Source: Aldehydirespirator sp965204415 (GTDB lineage: Bacteria; Actinomycetota; Acidimicrobiia; Acidimicrobiales; Aldehydirespiratoraceae). Taken from it: a stretch of DNA of 64,000 nt. Below the pieces are notes generated by a model. It was not told the origin of the DNA and ran no database searches. It saw nothing but the letters and a program-made list of their open reading frames with translations. Positions 42,009-49,853 of the stretch are shown here, one piece after another. The number at the start of each line of letters is the position of its first letter. The stretch's first letter is position 1. Location of the stretch: the NCBI GenBank assembly GCA_965204415.1, contig CBDBEL010000003.1, forward strand, positions 558,001 to 622,000, given 5' to 3'. Both the position numbers and the translations under genes were made by a program.

Positions 42009-43981
42009 TGCTGCTTCGCACTCTTGTCCTCAACAATGTCGGCGTATACCGCGGCCGGCAGCAGGTGCGCCTCTCCACCGACCGAGACCAGCCCGTCACG
42101 CTCATCGGCGGCCGCAACGGGTGCGGCAAGACGTCATTGCTTCACGCCATCCCGCTAGTGCTCTACGGCAATCGCGCCCGCTGGGTGCTCAACGGCGTCT
42201 CATACGCCAAGTATCTCAACAGTTTGATACACCACGGAACACACACGGCCTCAATCATGCTGGAGTTCGACCGGGCCGAGGCTGGGCAACAGGTTCGCTA
42301 CACCGTGGAACGAAGCTGGCACCGAACGCGCCACGGAAAGGCCAGCGACCGGCTCGCGGTTTCAGCCAACGGCGAACCCAGACCCGACCTTGCTGCTGGA
42401 TGGGCTGAGTTCGCAGAAGGGATCATGCCCGCAGCAGTTGCAGAACTCGCGATCTTCGACGGCGAGAAGATCGAATCCCTCGCCGACCCGGCGTCGTCCG
42501 CGGAAGTGCTCAGAACCAGCATCTACGGATTGTTGGGGCTCGGACTCATCGACCGGCTACGGACTGACCTGCGGAACTTCCGGCGGCGAACAGCGAAGGC
42601 TCACCAGTCGCGACAGCCGGAACTCCTTACCCAAGCCCTTGCCGAAGCCGAAGCGGAACTCGCCGAGGTAGAGAGCGACGCGATCGCGGCAAGCGTGGCC
42701 CTCTGCGACGCAGAGACCGCTAGAGCAGACGTTCGAGCTCATCTGCACAGAGCCAACGACCAACTCGCGACGACAGGCGGAGAGCTTTTCTCCCAACGCG
42801 ACGACATCCAACGCTGTCTCGCCGAGGCGACCGCGGCCGCGGCCTCCGCGGAACGCGAGCTGCGGCAGGTCGCTGCGAGCGACCTGCCGCTCGCCCTAGT
42901 ACCAGACCTGATCAAGTTGACCGTTGCCGTCGGCGAACAGCACGAAGCGTCTCGTCTAGCACACCAGACACACTCAGAGATGTCGTCACGAGACGCCCGG
43001 GTTACTGAGCGCATCATTGCTGCGCTCAACCTCCACGACACCCAAGCAGACGTGCTCCGCGACCTGCTCCGAACCGACCTCGAATCGCTGGAACGACCCG
43101 ACCCGCCCAGCTTCTCACCTACGCTCGAATGCACCGACGCGGCCCGCAGCCTGCTGCACCACCGATTGAGCGACCTCCAAGCCACAGCAAAGCGGCTGGC
43201 TTGCCAACTTGACGAACACAACGCCGATATCGAGCGCCTCAACGCGATGCTCTCAGCGGTCCCCGACGCAGCCAGCATCGCCGCAGTCGTGCGATCAGTG
43301 GCGACAGCCGAAGCCGAACTGCAAGTTGCCAACAAGTCCGTCGAACGAGCATCGCTTGCGGCCGCTGCGGCTGACCGACGCGTCATGGACGCGCACCGAC
43401 GACTTGACGCCCTAGCGCATGAGGCACTTGACGTGGAGGCTGCCGAGAGGAACACGGCCCGAACCGCTCGCGAGATCAGCGCAGCCGACGACGTGCTCGA
43501 GCAGTTCGCTCACCACATGGTCTGCAAGCACCTCAACAGGATCACTAGCGAAATCAACTCCGCTCTCGCCGTGCTGCTACGCAAACAAGGACTCGTTGCC
43601 TCGGTGTTCATCGACCCCGACAACCTGTCAGTCACGCTGCTCGGCCCAAGGCATCAGCGAGTCGACGCTCACCGATTGAGTGCTGGCGAGCGCCAGATGA
43701 TGGCAACCGGCATTCTTTGGGGTCTCTCACGATGCACCGGCATGACGCTGCCAACCGTGATCGACGCCCCCCTCGGGAGACTCGATCGAACGCATCGCAC
43801 GAACCTCATCGAACGTTATTTTCCTCACGCTTCGCGACAAATTGTGCTGCTGTCGACGGACGAAGAGATCGCTGGTGATCATCTGCGGCGGCTACAGCCA
43901 AGTGTGGGGGCCCAGTACCATCTGGACTTCAACGAAACCGACGCCTGCACAACCATCAAAGAGGGCTACCTCGATGGGTAG
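42008..43981 (+). CDS. dndD: DndD, SMC-like ATPase of the modification complex
   Basis: A 657-aa SMC-type ATPase: LVLNNVGVYRGRQQV start, Walker A GGRNGCGKTSLL, DndD-typical ELAIFDGEKIESLADP box, a long coiled coil (about 190-500), signature RLSAGERQMMATGILWGL, Walker B PTVIDAPLGRLD and LLSTDEEI as the H-loop region. Unlike many DndD and Rad50-like proteins, no CxxC zinc hook is visible in the coiled coil. It provides ATP-driven DNA handling or nicking for sulfur insertion. The start is set by the TGATG overlap with dndC. Confidence 0.94.
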   Translation: MLLRTLVLNNVGVYRGRQQVRLSTDRDQPVTLIGGRNGCGKTSLLHAIPLVLYGNRARWVLNGVSYAKYLNSLIHHGTHTASIMLEFDRAEAGQQVRYTVERSWHRTRHGKASDRLAVSANGEPRPDLAAGWAEFAEGIMPAAVAELAIFDGEKIESLADPASSAEVLRTSIYGLLGLGLIDRLRTDLRNFRRRTAKAHQSRQPELLTQALAEAEAELAEVESDAIAASVALCDAETARADVRAHLHRANDQLATTGGELFSQRDDIQRCLAEATAAAASAERELRQVAASDLPLALVPDLIKLTVAVGEQHEASRLAHQTHSEMSSRDARVTERIIAALNLHDTQADVLRDLLRTDLESLERPDPPSFSPTLECTDAARSLLHHRLSDLQATAKRLACQLDEHNADIERLNAMLSAVPDAASIAAVVRSVATAEAELQVANKSVERASLAAAAADRRVMDAHRRLDALAHEALDVEAAERNTARTAREISAADDVLEQFAHHMVCKHLNRITSEINSALAVLLRKQGLVASVFIDPDNLSVTLLGPRHQRVDAHRLSAGERQMMATGILWGLSRCTGMTLPTVIDAPLGRLDRTHRTNLIERYFPHASRQIVLLSTDEEIAGDHLRRLQPSVGAQYHLDFNETDACTTIKEGYLDG

Positions 43982-44366
43982 GTCGTCAATTGTTGATGTG
44001 GTCCGGGTCGACGAACGAGCCAAGAACCAGCTCACGACACTCAAGAGGCGCACGGGGATCAAGAACTGGAACGTGCTGTGCCGCTGGGCGCTGTGCGTCT
44101 CGCTAGCCGAAGCCTCCATTCCAGCGGATCAAGAAATCGGCACGCTCTCCAATGTGGAAATGTCCTGGGCGACCTTCGGCGGACCTGCCGCAGACATATA
44201 CGCAGCGATCATTCGCGCCCGCTGCGAAGCGGATGGCATTCCTCATACTTCCGAGAGCCTCGCCGAGCAGTTCCGACTTCATCTGCACCGCGGGATCACC
44301 TATTTGGTGAGCAGCGAGGACACCAGAACTCTGAGCGGCATGATCGCTCTCACTACCGCGCCCTGA
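43974..44366 (+). CDS. dndE: DndE, small DNA-binding subunit of the modification complex
   Basis: A 130-aa DndE: VRVDERAKNQLTTLKRRTGI, then NWNVLCRWALCVSLAE, and NVEMSWATFGGPAADIYAAI, the family core. DndE is a small protein that binds nicked or branched DNA and completes the DndCDE complex. The ATG at 43974 lies 5 bases before the dndD stop and thus overlaps it. It ends the island; a 97-bp gap with no clear terminator follows. Confidence 0.93.
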   Translation: MGRSSIVDVVRVDERAKNQLTTLKRRTGIKNWNVLCRWALCVSLAEASIPADQEIGTLSNVEMSWATFGGPAADIYAAIIRARCEADGIPHTSESLAEQFRLHLHRGITYLVSSEDTRTLSGMIALTTAP

Positions 44367-44463
44367 GTCGATACAACAGGGTGGCCTGGCAGGTTGGGGC
44401 CGGGGTTCGGGGAGCGGGGCTCGTGGAGTTCCGCCCCCATCATGCGGCTTCGTCCGCGGCAGG

Positions 44464-45405
44464 CTAGCGACTGAGTCCCTGTGTTTGAAGGAACCGCACG
44501 GTCAAGTCGACGCAGCGGCGCGGGGCCTCGAGCAGCAACAGGTGCGACGTATCGGGAACGAAGTCGTAGTCCAGGGTCGTGAGGGTGCTTAGATCCATGC
44601 TGGGCAGGAACGAGAACGCCGCGGTGGGGTCCGCGCCGATGACCTTGACGGGGATGTCGATGCTGTCCAGGATCTCGGGTGCCTGCATCGAGAACCCGAA
44701 GTACCACTCATACAGTTGGCCCTCGTGCTCGGGAGGACACCGCAGTTCGTAGCCGCCCCCAACAGCCGGCCGTAGCGTCGTGTCCGCGAACAGCTGCTGA
44801 GTCTCAGGCGGCACCAGCGCGAAGCCCGACGCTTTTCCCAACAGCGTCACAAAATCCTGAGGCGACTCGAAATGCGCCTGGCGGCGTCGGGCCCTGCCCG
44901 ACAGCCTCTGGCACACCGTCTCCATGTCGCCGAGATCGGCGCCAGGCGGGTAGATCGGCGGGTCGAACAGCACCAGCGCCGCGAACGTTGGCGCCTGCTG
45001 CTCATGCACTAAAGCGACCATCGCAGACAGCGAATGGAACACTCCGACGGCAGGCCTCGCCCCGAAGCTGGCGCTCACAGCATCGAGAACACGGCGGCTG
45101 TCGTCGACCAGCGTCTGCATGTTATGGATCCGCAGCGGAGTGACCGCGTTCCATCCGTGGCTGCGCAGGTCGTAGATGACTAGGTCGAAGTCCTCGGTCA
45201 GCTGAGACCAGTACGGCCAGTACAGATCGGCCGCAAAACCAAGACCGCTGGTCAACACCAACCGAGGCCCGTCAGGGTTGCCATGGCGCCGCACAACCGT
45301 CACCGATCCGTCAACCAGCCGAACCTCCGAGATGCACGACGGTTCAGGCGGCCGACTCCTGAAGTTCACAGCGACAGACTGTGCCAACCCGCAGTTTGTT
45401 GCCAA
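44464..45405 (-). CDS. alpha/beta hydrolase
   Basis: A 313-aa hydrolase of the standard fold. LVLTSGLGFAADLYWPYWS is the oxyanion region, VIYDLRSHGWN a typical strand-turn, GVFHSLSAMVAL the nucleophile elbow and DTSHLLLLEAPRRC the catalytic His. No cofactor or localisation signal is seen. The start is doubtful: TTG 45405 gives 313 aa, and a downstream GTG would begin VNFRSRPPEP. It faces the Dnd island convergently and is not obviously part of it. Confidence 0.83.
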   Translation of the reverse strand: MATNCGLAQSVAVNFRSRPPEPSCISEVRLVDGSVTVVRRHGNPDGPRLVLTSGLGFAADLYWPYWSQLTEDFDLVIYDLRSHGWNAVTPLRIHNMQTLVDDSRRVLDAVSASFGARPAVGVFHSLSAMVALVHEQQAPTFAALVLFDPPIYPPGADLGDMETVCQRLSGRARRRQAHFESPQDFVTLLGKASGFALVPPETQQLFADTTLRPAVGGGYELRCPPEHEGQLYEWYFGFSMQAPEILDSIDIPVKVIGADPTAAFSFLPSMDLSTLTTLDYDFVPDTSHLLLLEAPRRCVDLTVRFLQTQGLSR

Positions 45406-45530
45406 CCCGCAGCAGGCGGTCTAGCGCCACGAAATGGCTGACCCGTCGACCGCGTCCGCGCAACCTCCATGAGCCTGCTCCAACCCAGCGCGGAACCATA
45501 GCCACAGCCGAACTCGCAGCCGGCAATCAG

Positions 45531-45583
45531 CACCGTGAGCGCAGCGACCAAGGGCGGGAACGACACCCGCCGCAGCGCGACGG
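45531..45583 (-). repeat. dispersed intergenic repeat, degenerate copy
   Basis: On the minus strand GTCGTTCCCGCCCTTGGTCG, then CTGCGCTCACGG, matches the core of the repeat with several changes. It fills part of the 214-bp gap between the hydrolase and the TRAP binding protein; the rest of that gap shows nothing recognisable. Confidence 0.6.
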
Positions 45584-45619
45584 GTTCGCGCCGGCCCAAT
45601 AGCCGCTAGAGCGTGTTGA

Positions 45620-46894
45620 TCAGATCTGGGTCTGCTGGCTCAGGAACGACCGCTCGGCGAGGCCGTGCCACTCCGCGATGCCGTCGCGGAACTCGCGCCA
45701 CGGACCGAGGATCCGGGCGAAGTTCGCGTCGTCGGCGGCCACGGTGTCGAGCACGTTCTCGGTCTCGGCCTTGAACGCGGCCATCATGTCGGCCGGGAAC
45801 TCGCGGATCTGGGCGAATCCCTTGATGGTCTGCAGATCCCTCTGGTTGAGCACGTCGTAGGTCGCCATGGTGTTCATGTTGGCGTACGCCGCGGCGGCCT
45901 GTATGGCGGCCTGGTACTCGGGGGGCAGGTCGTTCCAGAGGTCGAGATTGAACTGCACCTCGACCGCAGTGCCGGGCTCCCACCACCCGGGGTGGTAGTA
46001 GTACAGGTCGCCCTGGAACTGGTCGAGACCCAGGATCAGGTCGTCGGTCGGGCCGACGAACTCGGCGCCGTCGATCGCGCCGGTCTGGATCGCCTGGAGG
46101 ATCTCGCCGCCGGCCAGCGTGACCTGCTCGCCGCCGAGGTTCTCCAGCACCCGCCCGGCCAGGCCGGGGATGCGCATCTTCAGGCCGTTGAGGTCGTCGA
46201 CCGAGTTGAGCTCCTTGGTGAACCAGCCGCCCATCTGGCAGCCGGTCGCACCCGCGGGGAAGGAGATGGTCCCGTGCTCCTCGGCGTAGAACTCGTTGAG
46301 GATCTCGATGCCGCCGCCCTGGTACAGCCAGGCGTTCTGCTGGCGCTGGCTGAGCCCGAAGGGCACCGCGGTGCCGAACTGCTGCACGGGGCTGAGACCC
46401 ACGTAGTAGTAGGACGCGGTGTGACCCACCTGGGCGCCGCCGTCTCGCACGACGGGAAGCACCTCGAGGCCGCCGGCGATCTCGCCTGCGGGGCGGGCGT
46501 TGATCTGGAAGCGGCCGCCGGTGAGCTCGCTCACCTTCTCGGCGAAGAACTGGGCCGACCCGAACAGCGTCACCAGCGCGGTGGGCCAACTGGTCGCCAT
46601 CTCCCACTCGATCTCGGGACCCTGGGCGGTGACGGCCACGGTGTCGCTCGCGGTGGTGGTCGTCGCCGCGGCGGTGGTGGTCGTAGCCGCGTCGTCGTCG
46701 GGAGCGGCGGCCGGAGCGGGCGCCTCCTCGTCGTCCCCGCACGCGGCCAGGATCGCAGACGCGGCCGCGAACCCGGCAACGCCGAGGCCGCCCTTTATGA
46801 ATCCCCTTCGAGCCAGGCTCGAGGAGCTCGCCTCATCGAGGATCATGTCCACAGCCGGACCGTCGGTCTCGGTCGAGCTTGCTTCTTGAGTCAC
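45620..46894 (-). CDS. dctP: TRAP transporter solute-binding protein (DctP family)
   Basis: A 424-aa TRAP binding protein. Tat motif ARRGFIKGGLGVAGF, then lipobox-like ILAAC and a low-complexity Thr/Ala linker (about 60-85) before the mature domain. EIEWEMATSWP, GGRFQINARPAGEIAGGLEV, KMRIPGLAGRVLENLGG and GAIDGAEFVGPTDD are DctP hallmarks of the mannitol/chloroaromatic-type subgroup. The start is GTG 46894, which has GGAGGGA 6 bases upstream; an ATG at 46909 overlaps that ribosome site and is less likely. DctM and DctQ lie upstream. Confidence 0.92.
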   Translation of the reverse strand: MTQEASSTETDGPAVDMILDEASSSSLARRGFIKGGLGVAGFAAASAILAACGDDEEAPAPAAAPDDDAATTTTAAATTTTASDTVAVTAQGPEIEWEMATSWPTALVTLFGSAQFFAEKVSELTGGRFQINARPAGEIAGGLEVLPVVRDGGAQVGHTASYYYVGLSPVQQFGTAVPFGLSQRQQNAWLYQGGGIEILNEFYAEEHGTISFPAGATGCQMGGWFTKELNSVDDLNGLKMRIPGLAGRVLENLGGEQVTLAGGEILQAIQTGAIDGAEFVGPTDDLILGLDQFQGDLYYYHPGWWEPGTAVEVQFNLDLWNDLPPEYQAAIQAAAAYANMNTMATYDVLNQRDLQTIKGFAQIREFPADMMAAFKAETENVLDTVAADDANFARILGPWREFRDGIAEWHGLAERSFLSQQTQI

Positions 46895-46983
46895 TTGACT
46901 TCCCTCCATAGGTTGACTTTCTCGCCGCCGGAGCCGCCTTCCTGGGATGGGGATTCCGGGCAGGCAGCACCGGCGAGGCCGTG

Positions 46984-47013
46984 ACAATACACCAACGTCT
47001 GGAGGTGTGTCGA
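46984..47013 (-). promoter_or_regulatory. candidate promoter for dctP
   Basis: On the minus strand TCGACA, an 18-base spacer and TATTGT form a sigma-70-like pair ending about 90 bases before the dctP start, in the 195-bp gap after dctM. It would let the binding protein be made in excess over the membrane subunits. Confidence 0.4.
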
Positions 47014-47089
47014 GAAGAGCTGCCGCAGGCGCTGCAAGGCGACGCCGCTGCCGTCGGGGCGCGCAACCCCCGAGTCCGGCGGTCGGCGG

Positions 47090-48673
47090 TCAGAACCGGA
47101 ACGTATCGATCGAGGTGTAGGTGATGGCGGGGAATGCGGCCAGGATCACCAGGGCCAGCGCCTGCAGACCCATGAAGGGGAAGGCGCCCTTGTGGATGTC
47201 GGACGTCTTCACCTCCGGCGGCGCCACGCTCTGCAGGTAGAACAGCGAGAACCCCACCGGCGGCGAGATGAACGCCATGTTGAGGTTCACCGCCATCAGC
47301 ACCGCGAACCAGATCTTCTCGTCGCCGGTGAACCCCAGGAAGTCCATGGCCGGCACGAATATGGGCACGACGATGAAGGTGATCTCGATGAACTCCAGGT
47401 TGATGCCCAGCAGGAAGACCGCGATCATGGCGATGACCACGAAGCCCCACTTCCCGCCGCCGATCGAGGTCAACCACTCCGAAGTCTGATCGGCGCCCCC
47501 CAGCCGCTGGAAGACCAGGCTGAAGAACGTCGAGCAGAACAGCAGCGTCATCACCAGCACAACCACGTTGGCGGTGGAATGGGCCGCGTCCTTGATCGCC
47601 TGCCAGTCGAGCCGCCAGCCGGACCGGGTGATGTGGGTGGCGCCCTCGGCGACCAGCAGGCGGTCGAACAGCCAGTTCAACCCGGTCAGCAGCAGCGCCC
47701 CGAACACGCCCACCGCGCCCGACTCCGACGGCGTGGCGATCCCCTGGAAGATGGAGACCAGCACGCCCAGGATCAGCACCAGCATGGGCACGATGGCGAT
47801 CAGCAGCTCCGCGGCCAGCATCCGGGTCCGCCACAGAATGGCCAGCGTCGCCGCGAAGGTGATCGCCCCCGCGTACATCGACGCCTCCAGGCTGGCCAGC
47901 AGCATCACCCCGGCCACCATGGCCGCCAGGATCAGAGCAATGATGACCTTGGTGCGTTTGGACGGGTCGCCGGCAAGAGTGCGCTGCTCCTCGGGCATGG
48001 CCGGTCCGACCGACGGCTTCAGCCACGACAGGATCACCACGTACGCCACGTAGAGCCCGCTCAGCAGAAGGCCGGGCAGCAGCGCCCCCGCGAACAGCCC
48101 CAGGATGCCGACGCCGAGCTGCTGGGCCAGCAGGATCAGCACGATGCTGGGCGGCAGCAACTGCGCCAGCGTGCCCGAGGCGATGATGGCGCCGGTGGAC
48201 AGCTTGTTGTCGTAACCGAGACGCACCATCGCCGGCAGCGACAGCAGCCCCATCACGATGACGGTCGCGGCCACCACGCCGGTGGCCGCGGCCAGCAGGG
48301 TGCCGACCACCACCACCGCGGCGGCCACGCCGCCTCGCAGGCGGCCCATGAGCATCCCGAAGGCATTCAGGAGCCGCTCGGCCATCCCCGATCGTTCGAG
48401 GATGGCGCCCATCAGCACGAACAGCGGTACCGCCAGCAGGGTCGGGTCGCTGATGGCCACGAACCAGCGGCTGGGCAGCGCGCTGAGAGCGTTCGAGTCG
48501 AACGCCCCGATCATGTCGCCGAGGAACGCGAAGGCGATGGCGGTGCACGCGAAGGAGAACGCCACGTTGTATCCCGACAGGATCACGAGCATGAACACCC
48601 CGAACATGGTGAGGGCCAGGAACACGCCCGCGTCCACGCCGAGGATGGTCTCTAGGGCCAGTATCGAGAGCAC
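47090..48673 (-). CDS. dctM: TRAP transporter large permease (DctM family)
   Basis: A 527-aa multi-spanning membrane protein. VPLFVLMGAILERSGMAERL, LLAAATGVVAATVIVMGLLS, GTLAQLLPPSIVLILLAQQL and ATPSESGAVGVFGALL are DctM signatures. The central cytoplasmic stretch (about 235-260) and a second half with INLEFIEITFIVVPIFVPAM complete the elevator-type carrier. Its GTG start is 2 bases from a duplicated copy of the dctQ 3' end. It forms the transporter with DctQ and DctP. Confidence 0.93.
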   Translation of the reverse strand: MLSILALETILGVDAGVFLALTMFGVFMLVILSGYNVAFSFACTAIAFAFLGDMIGAFDSNALSALPSRWFVAISDPTLLAVPLFVLMGAILERSGMAERLLNAFGMLMGRLRGGVAAAVVVVGTLLAAATGVVAATVIVMGLLSLPAMVRLGYDNKLSTGAIIASGTLAQLLPPSIVLILLAQQLGVGILGLFAGALLPGLLLSGLYVAYVVILSWLKPSVGPAMPEEQRTLAGDPSKRTKVIIALILAAMVAGVMLLASLEASMYAGAITFAATLAILWRTRMLAAELLIAIVPMLVLILGVLVSIFQGIATPSESGAVGVFGALLLTGLNWLFDRLLVAEGATHITRSGWRLDWQAIKDAAHSTANVVVLVMTLLFCSTFFSLVFQRLGGADQTSEWLTSIGGGKWGFVVIAMIAVFLLGINLEFIEITFIVVPIFVPAMDFLGFTGDEKIWFAVLMAVNLNMAFISPPVGFSLFYLQSVAPPEVKTSDIHKGAFPFMGLQALALVILAAFPAITYTSIDTFRF

Positions 48674-48674
48674 T

Positions 48675-48786
48675 GGCTATTCGATCCGCTGCCCGGGTGT
48701 CACCGCCGCACACCCGTTGGGCGTGTGCAGCCAGCGCTTCGAGGCCGATGCATGGAGGCACACGGACACGGCTATTCGATCCGCTG
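48675..48786 (-). repeat. 17-bp direct repeat of the dctQ 3' end flanking a 78-bp insert
   Basis: GGCTATTCGATCCGCTG occurs at 48675-48691 and 48770-48786. The second copy encodes the last codons of dctQ (QRIE and TAG on the minus strand); the first sits immediately before dctM. The interval contains an imperfect hairpin, CACACCC / GGGCGTGTG, at about 48708-48726. It looks like a junction duplication or small insertion. Confidence 0.7.
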
Positions 48787-49584
48787 GGGGGTGTCGCGTT
48801 CCACGATGGCGCCGTAGTCCTCCCGGCCGATCAGGACGAACCCGGTCTTGATGACCTCGGCCATCAGCTGCAGGCCGAACAGCCCGAACCCGATCAGCAG
48901 GAACGCCTTGATCGGGCCCACCGCCAGCCCGCCGGCGTCTATGGCCTCCTCCCAGCTCTGCCACACCCTCCAGCCCGCGGGCCACTCGCCGCTGCCCGCC
49001 TTCCGTCCGAGCGACGAGGCCACGTAGCTCTGAAGGATGCGGATGCTCATGAACACGAACGGCAGCAGCAGCACGGTGTGCATGGCGAAGTCGAGGGCTG
49101 CCTTGGTGCGGTTGGAGAAGTTCGTCCACCAGAAGTCGATGCGCGGGTTCACTCCGTCGCGGATCCCGACGTTCATGGCCACCAGGAACATCAGACCGAA
49201 GGCCTGCCAGGCCAGGCTGACAACCTCACCGATGAGGATGTCCTGCTCCACGTACGTGTTGCTGTAGCGGGTTATCACGTTGAAGAACTGGAGCACGAAC
49301 ACGGCCCAGGCCAGGACCATGGTGATCCGCAGCGTGAAGGACGGGATGGCCTCGATCCATATCCGCAGGCGGTTGAGGCCCGAGTGCCAGGCCGACATCG
49401 CGATCGCGGCCACCAGCAGCGGCCACCACCACCACTCGAAGTGGGCGATCAGGTACTGCGTGTCGACGAAGAGATGCGCGAAGAGCGCAGCCAGCAGCGT
49501 GCCCAGCGCCACCCACCCCGACGGATGCAGGGTTCTCAGGCCATGCGCTCTCGGCTTCGTCTCAGACACAGCCCCCACCGGCAT
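48772..49584 (-). CDS. dctQ: TRAP transporter small permease (DctQ family), long form
   Basis: A 270-aa protein, longer than the usual 160-200 aa. There are two N-terminal membrane segments (LGTLLAALFAHLFVDTQYLI and WWWWPLLVAAIAMSAW) followed by the DctQ core of four helices: ITMVLAWAVFVLQFFNVITR, EVVSLAWQAFGLMFLVAMNV, a VNPRIDFWW loop and a last helix FLLIGFGLFGLQLMAEVIK. The long forms pair with DctM of this subgroup. The ATG at 49584 is taken; upstream codons in the open frame look non-coding. Confidence 0.87.
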   Translation of the reverse strand: MPVGAVSETKPRAHGLRTLHPSGWVALGTLLAALFAHLFVDTQYLIAHFEWWWWPLLVAAIAMSAWHSGLNRLRIWIEAIPSFTLRITMVLAWAVFVLQFFNVITRYSNTYVEQDILIGEVVSLAWQAFGLMFLVAMNVGIRDGVNPRIDFWWTNFSNRTKAALDFAMHTVLLLPFVFMSIRILQSYVASSLGRKAGSGEWPAGWRVWQSWEEAIDAGGLAVGPIKAFLLIGFGLFGLQLMAEVIKTGFVLIGREDYGAIVERDTPQRIE

Positions 49585-49673
49585 GGCCCGCGACACTAGT
49601 GGTTGGAATCTGCCGGCCGCTAGCTCACACCGCCCGCGTGCCCGCGCCTGCCCGGTCGCGGCCGTAGGGTTTG

Positions 49674-49853
49674 TTACGCGCCTGAGCGGGTCGGGCCGCA
49701 GTTGCGGCATTTGGCCGTCCAGCCCGCGGGAGTGACGGCAGTGGCGAGCCACGCCCCGCACCGACCGCAGTAGCGGGGCGGGTCCAGTTCGGGCAGGCAG
49801 CCGCAGCAGTCGCGGCGACCGCAACCGCGGCAGAACCGCCCCGGCTGGCTCAA
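49674..49853 (-). CDS. bsaP: biotin synthase auxiliary protein (BsaP-like), Cys-rich
   Basis: A 59-aa Cys-rich protein read from a TTG that overlaps the bioB stop (TTGA), so no ATG/GTG start exists. CRGCGRRDCCGC is followed by LDPPRYCGRCGAWL and VTPAGWTAKCRNCG. The PPRYC...C / P.GW.A.C pattern is typical of small proteins encoded directly after bioB in actinobacteria, one of which in mycobacteria is the biotin synthase auxiliary protein needed for BioB activity. The cysteines could bind zinc or protect the BioB cluster. The 59-aa length and immediate coupling make it a real gene. Confidence 0.75.
   Translation of the reverse strand: MSQPGRFCRGCGRRDCCGCLPELDPPRYCGRCGAWLATAVTPAGWTAKCRNCGPTRSGA

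Noticed and set aside
30136..44366. A dndB repressor gene or dndFGH restriction genes
   Set aside because: No DGQHR-type DndB motif and no DndF/G/H-like set was found in any frame of the island; the helicase-ATPase cassette is different.
30136..44366. Prophage or integrative element origin of the island
   Set aside because: No integrase, transposase, capsid or conjugation gene is present in the window, and no flanking att-like repeat was recognised.
44367..44463. Terminator after dndE
   Set aside because: Only a weak GCGG/CCGC stem was found; this is not enough in such GC-rich sequence.
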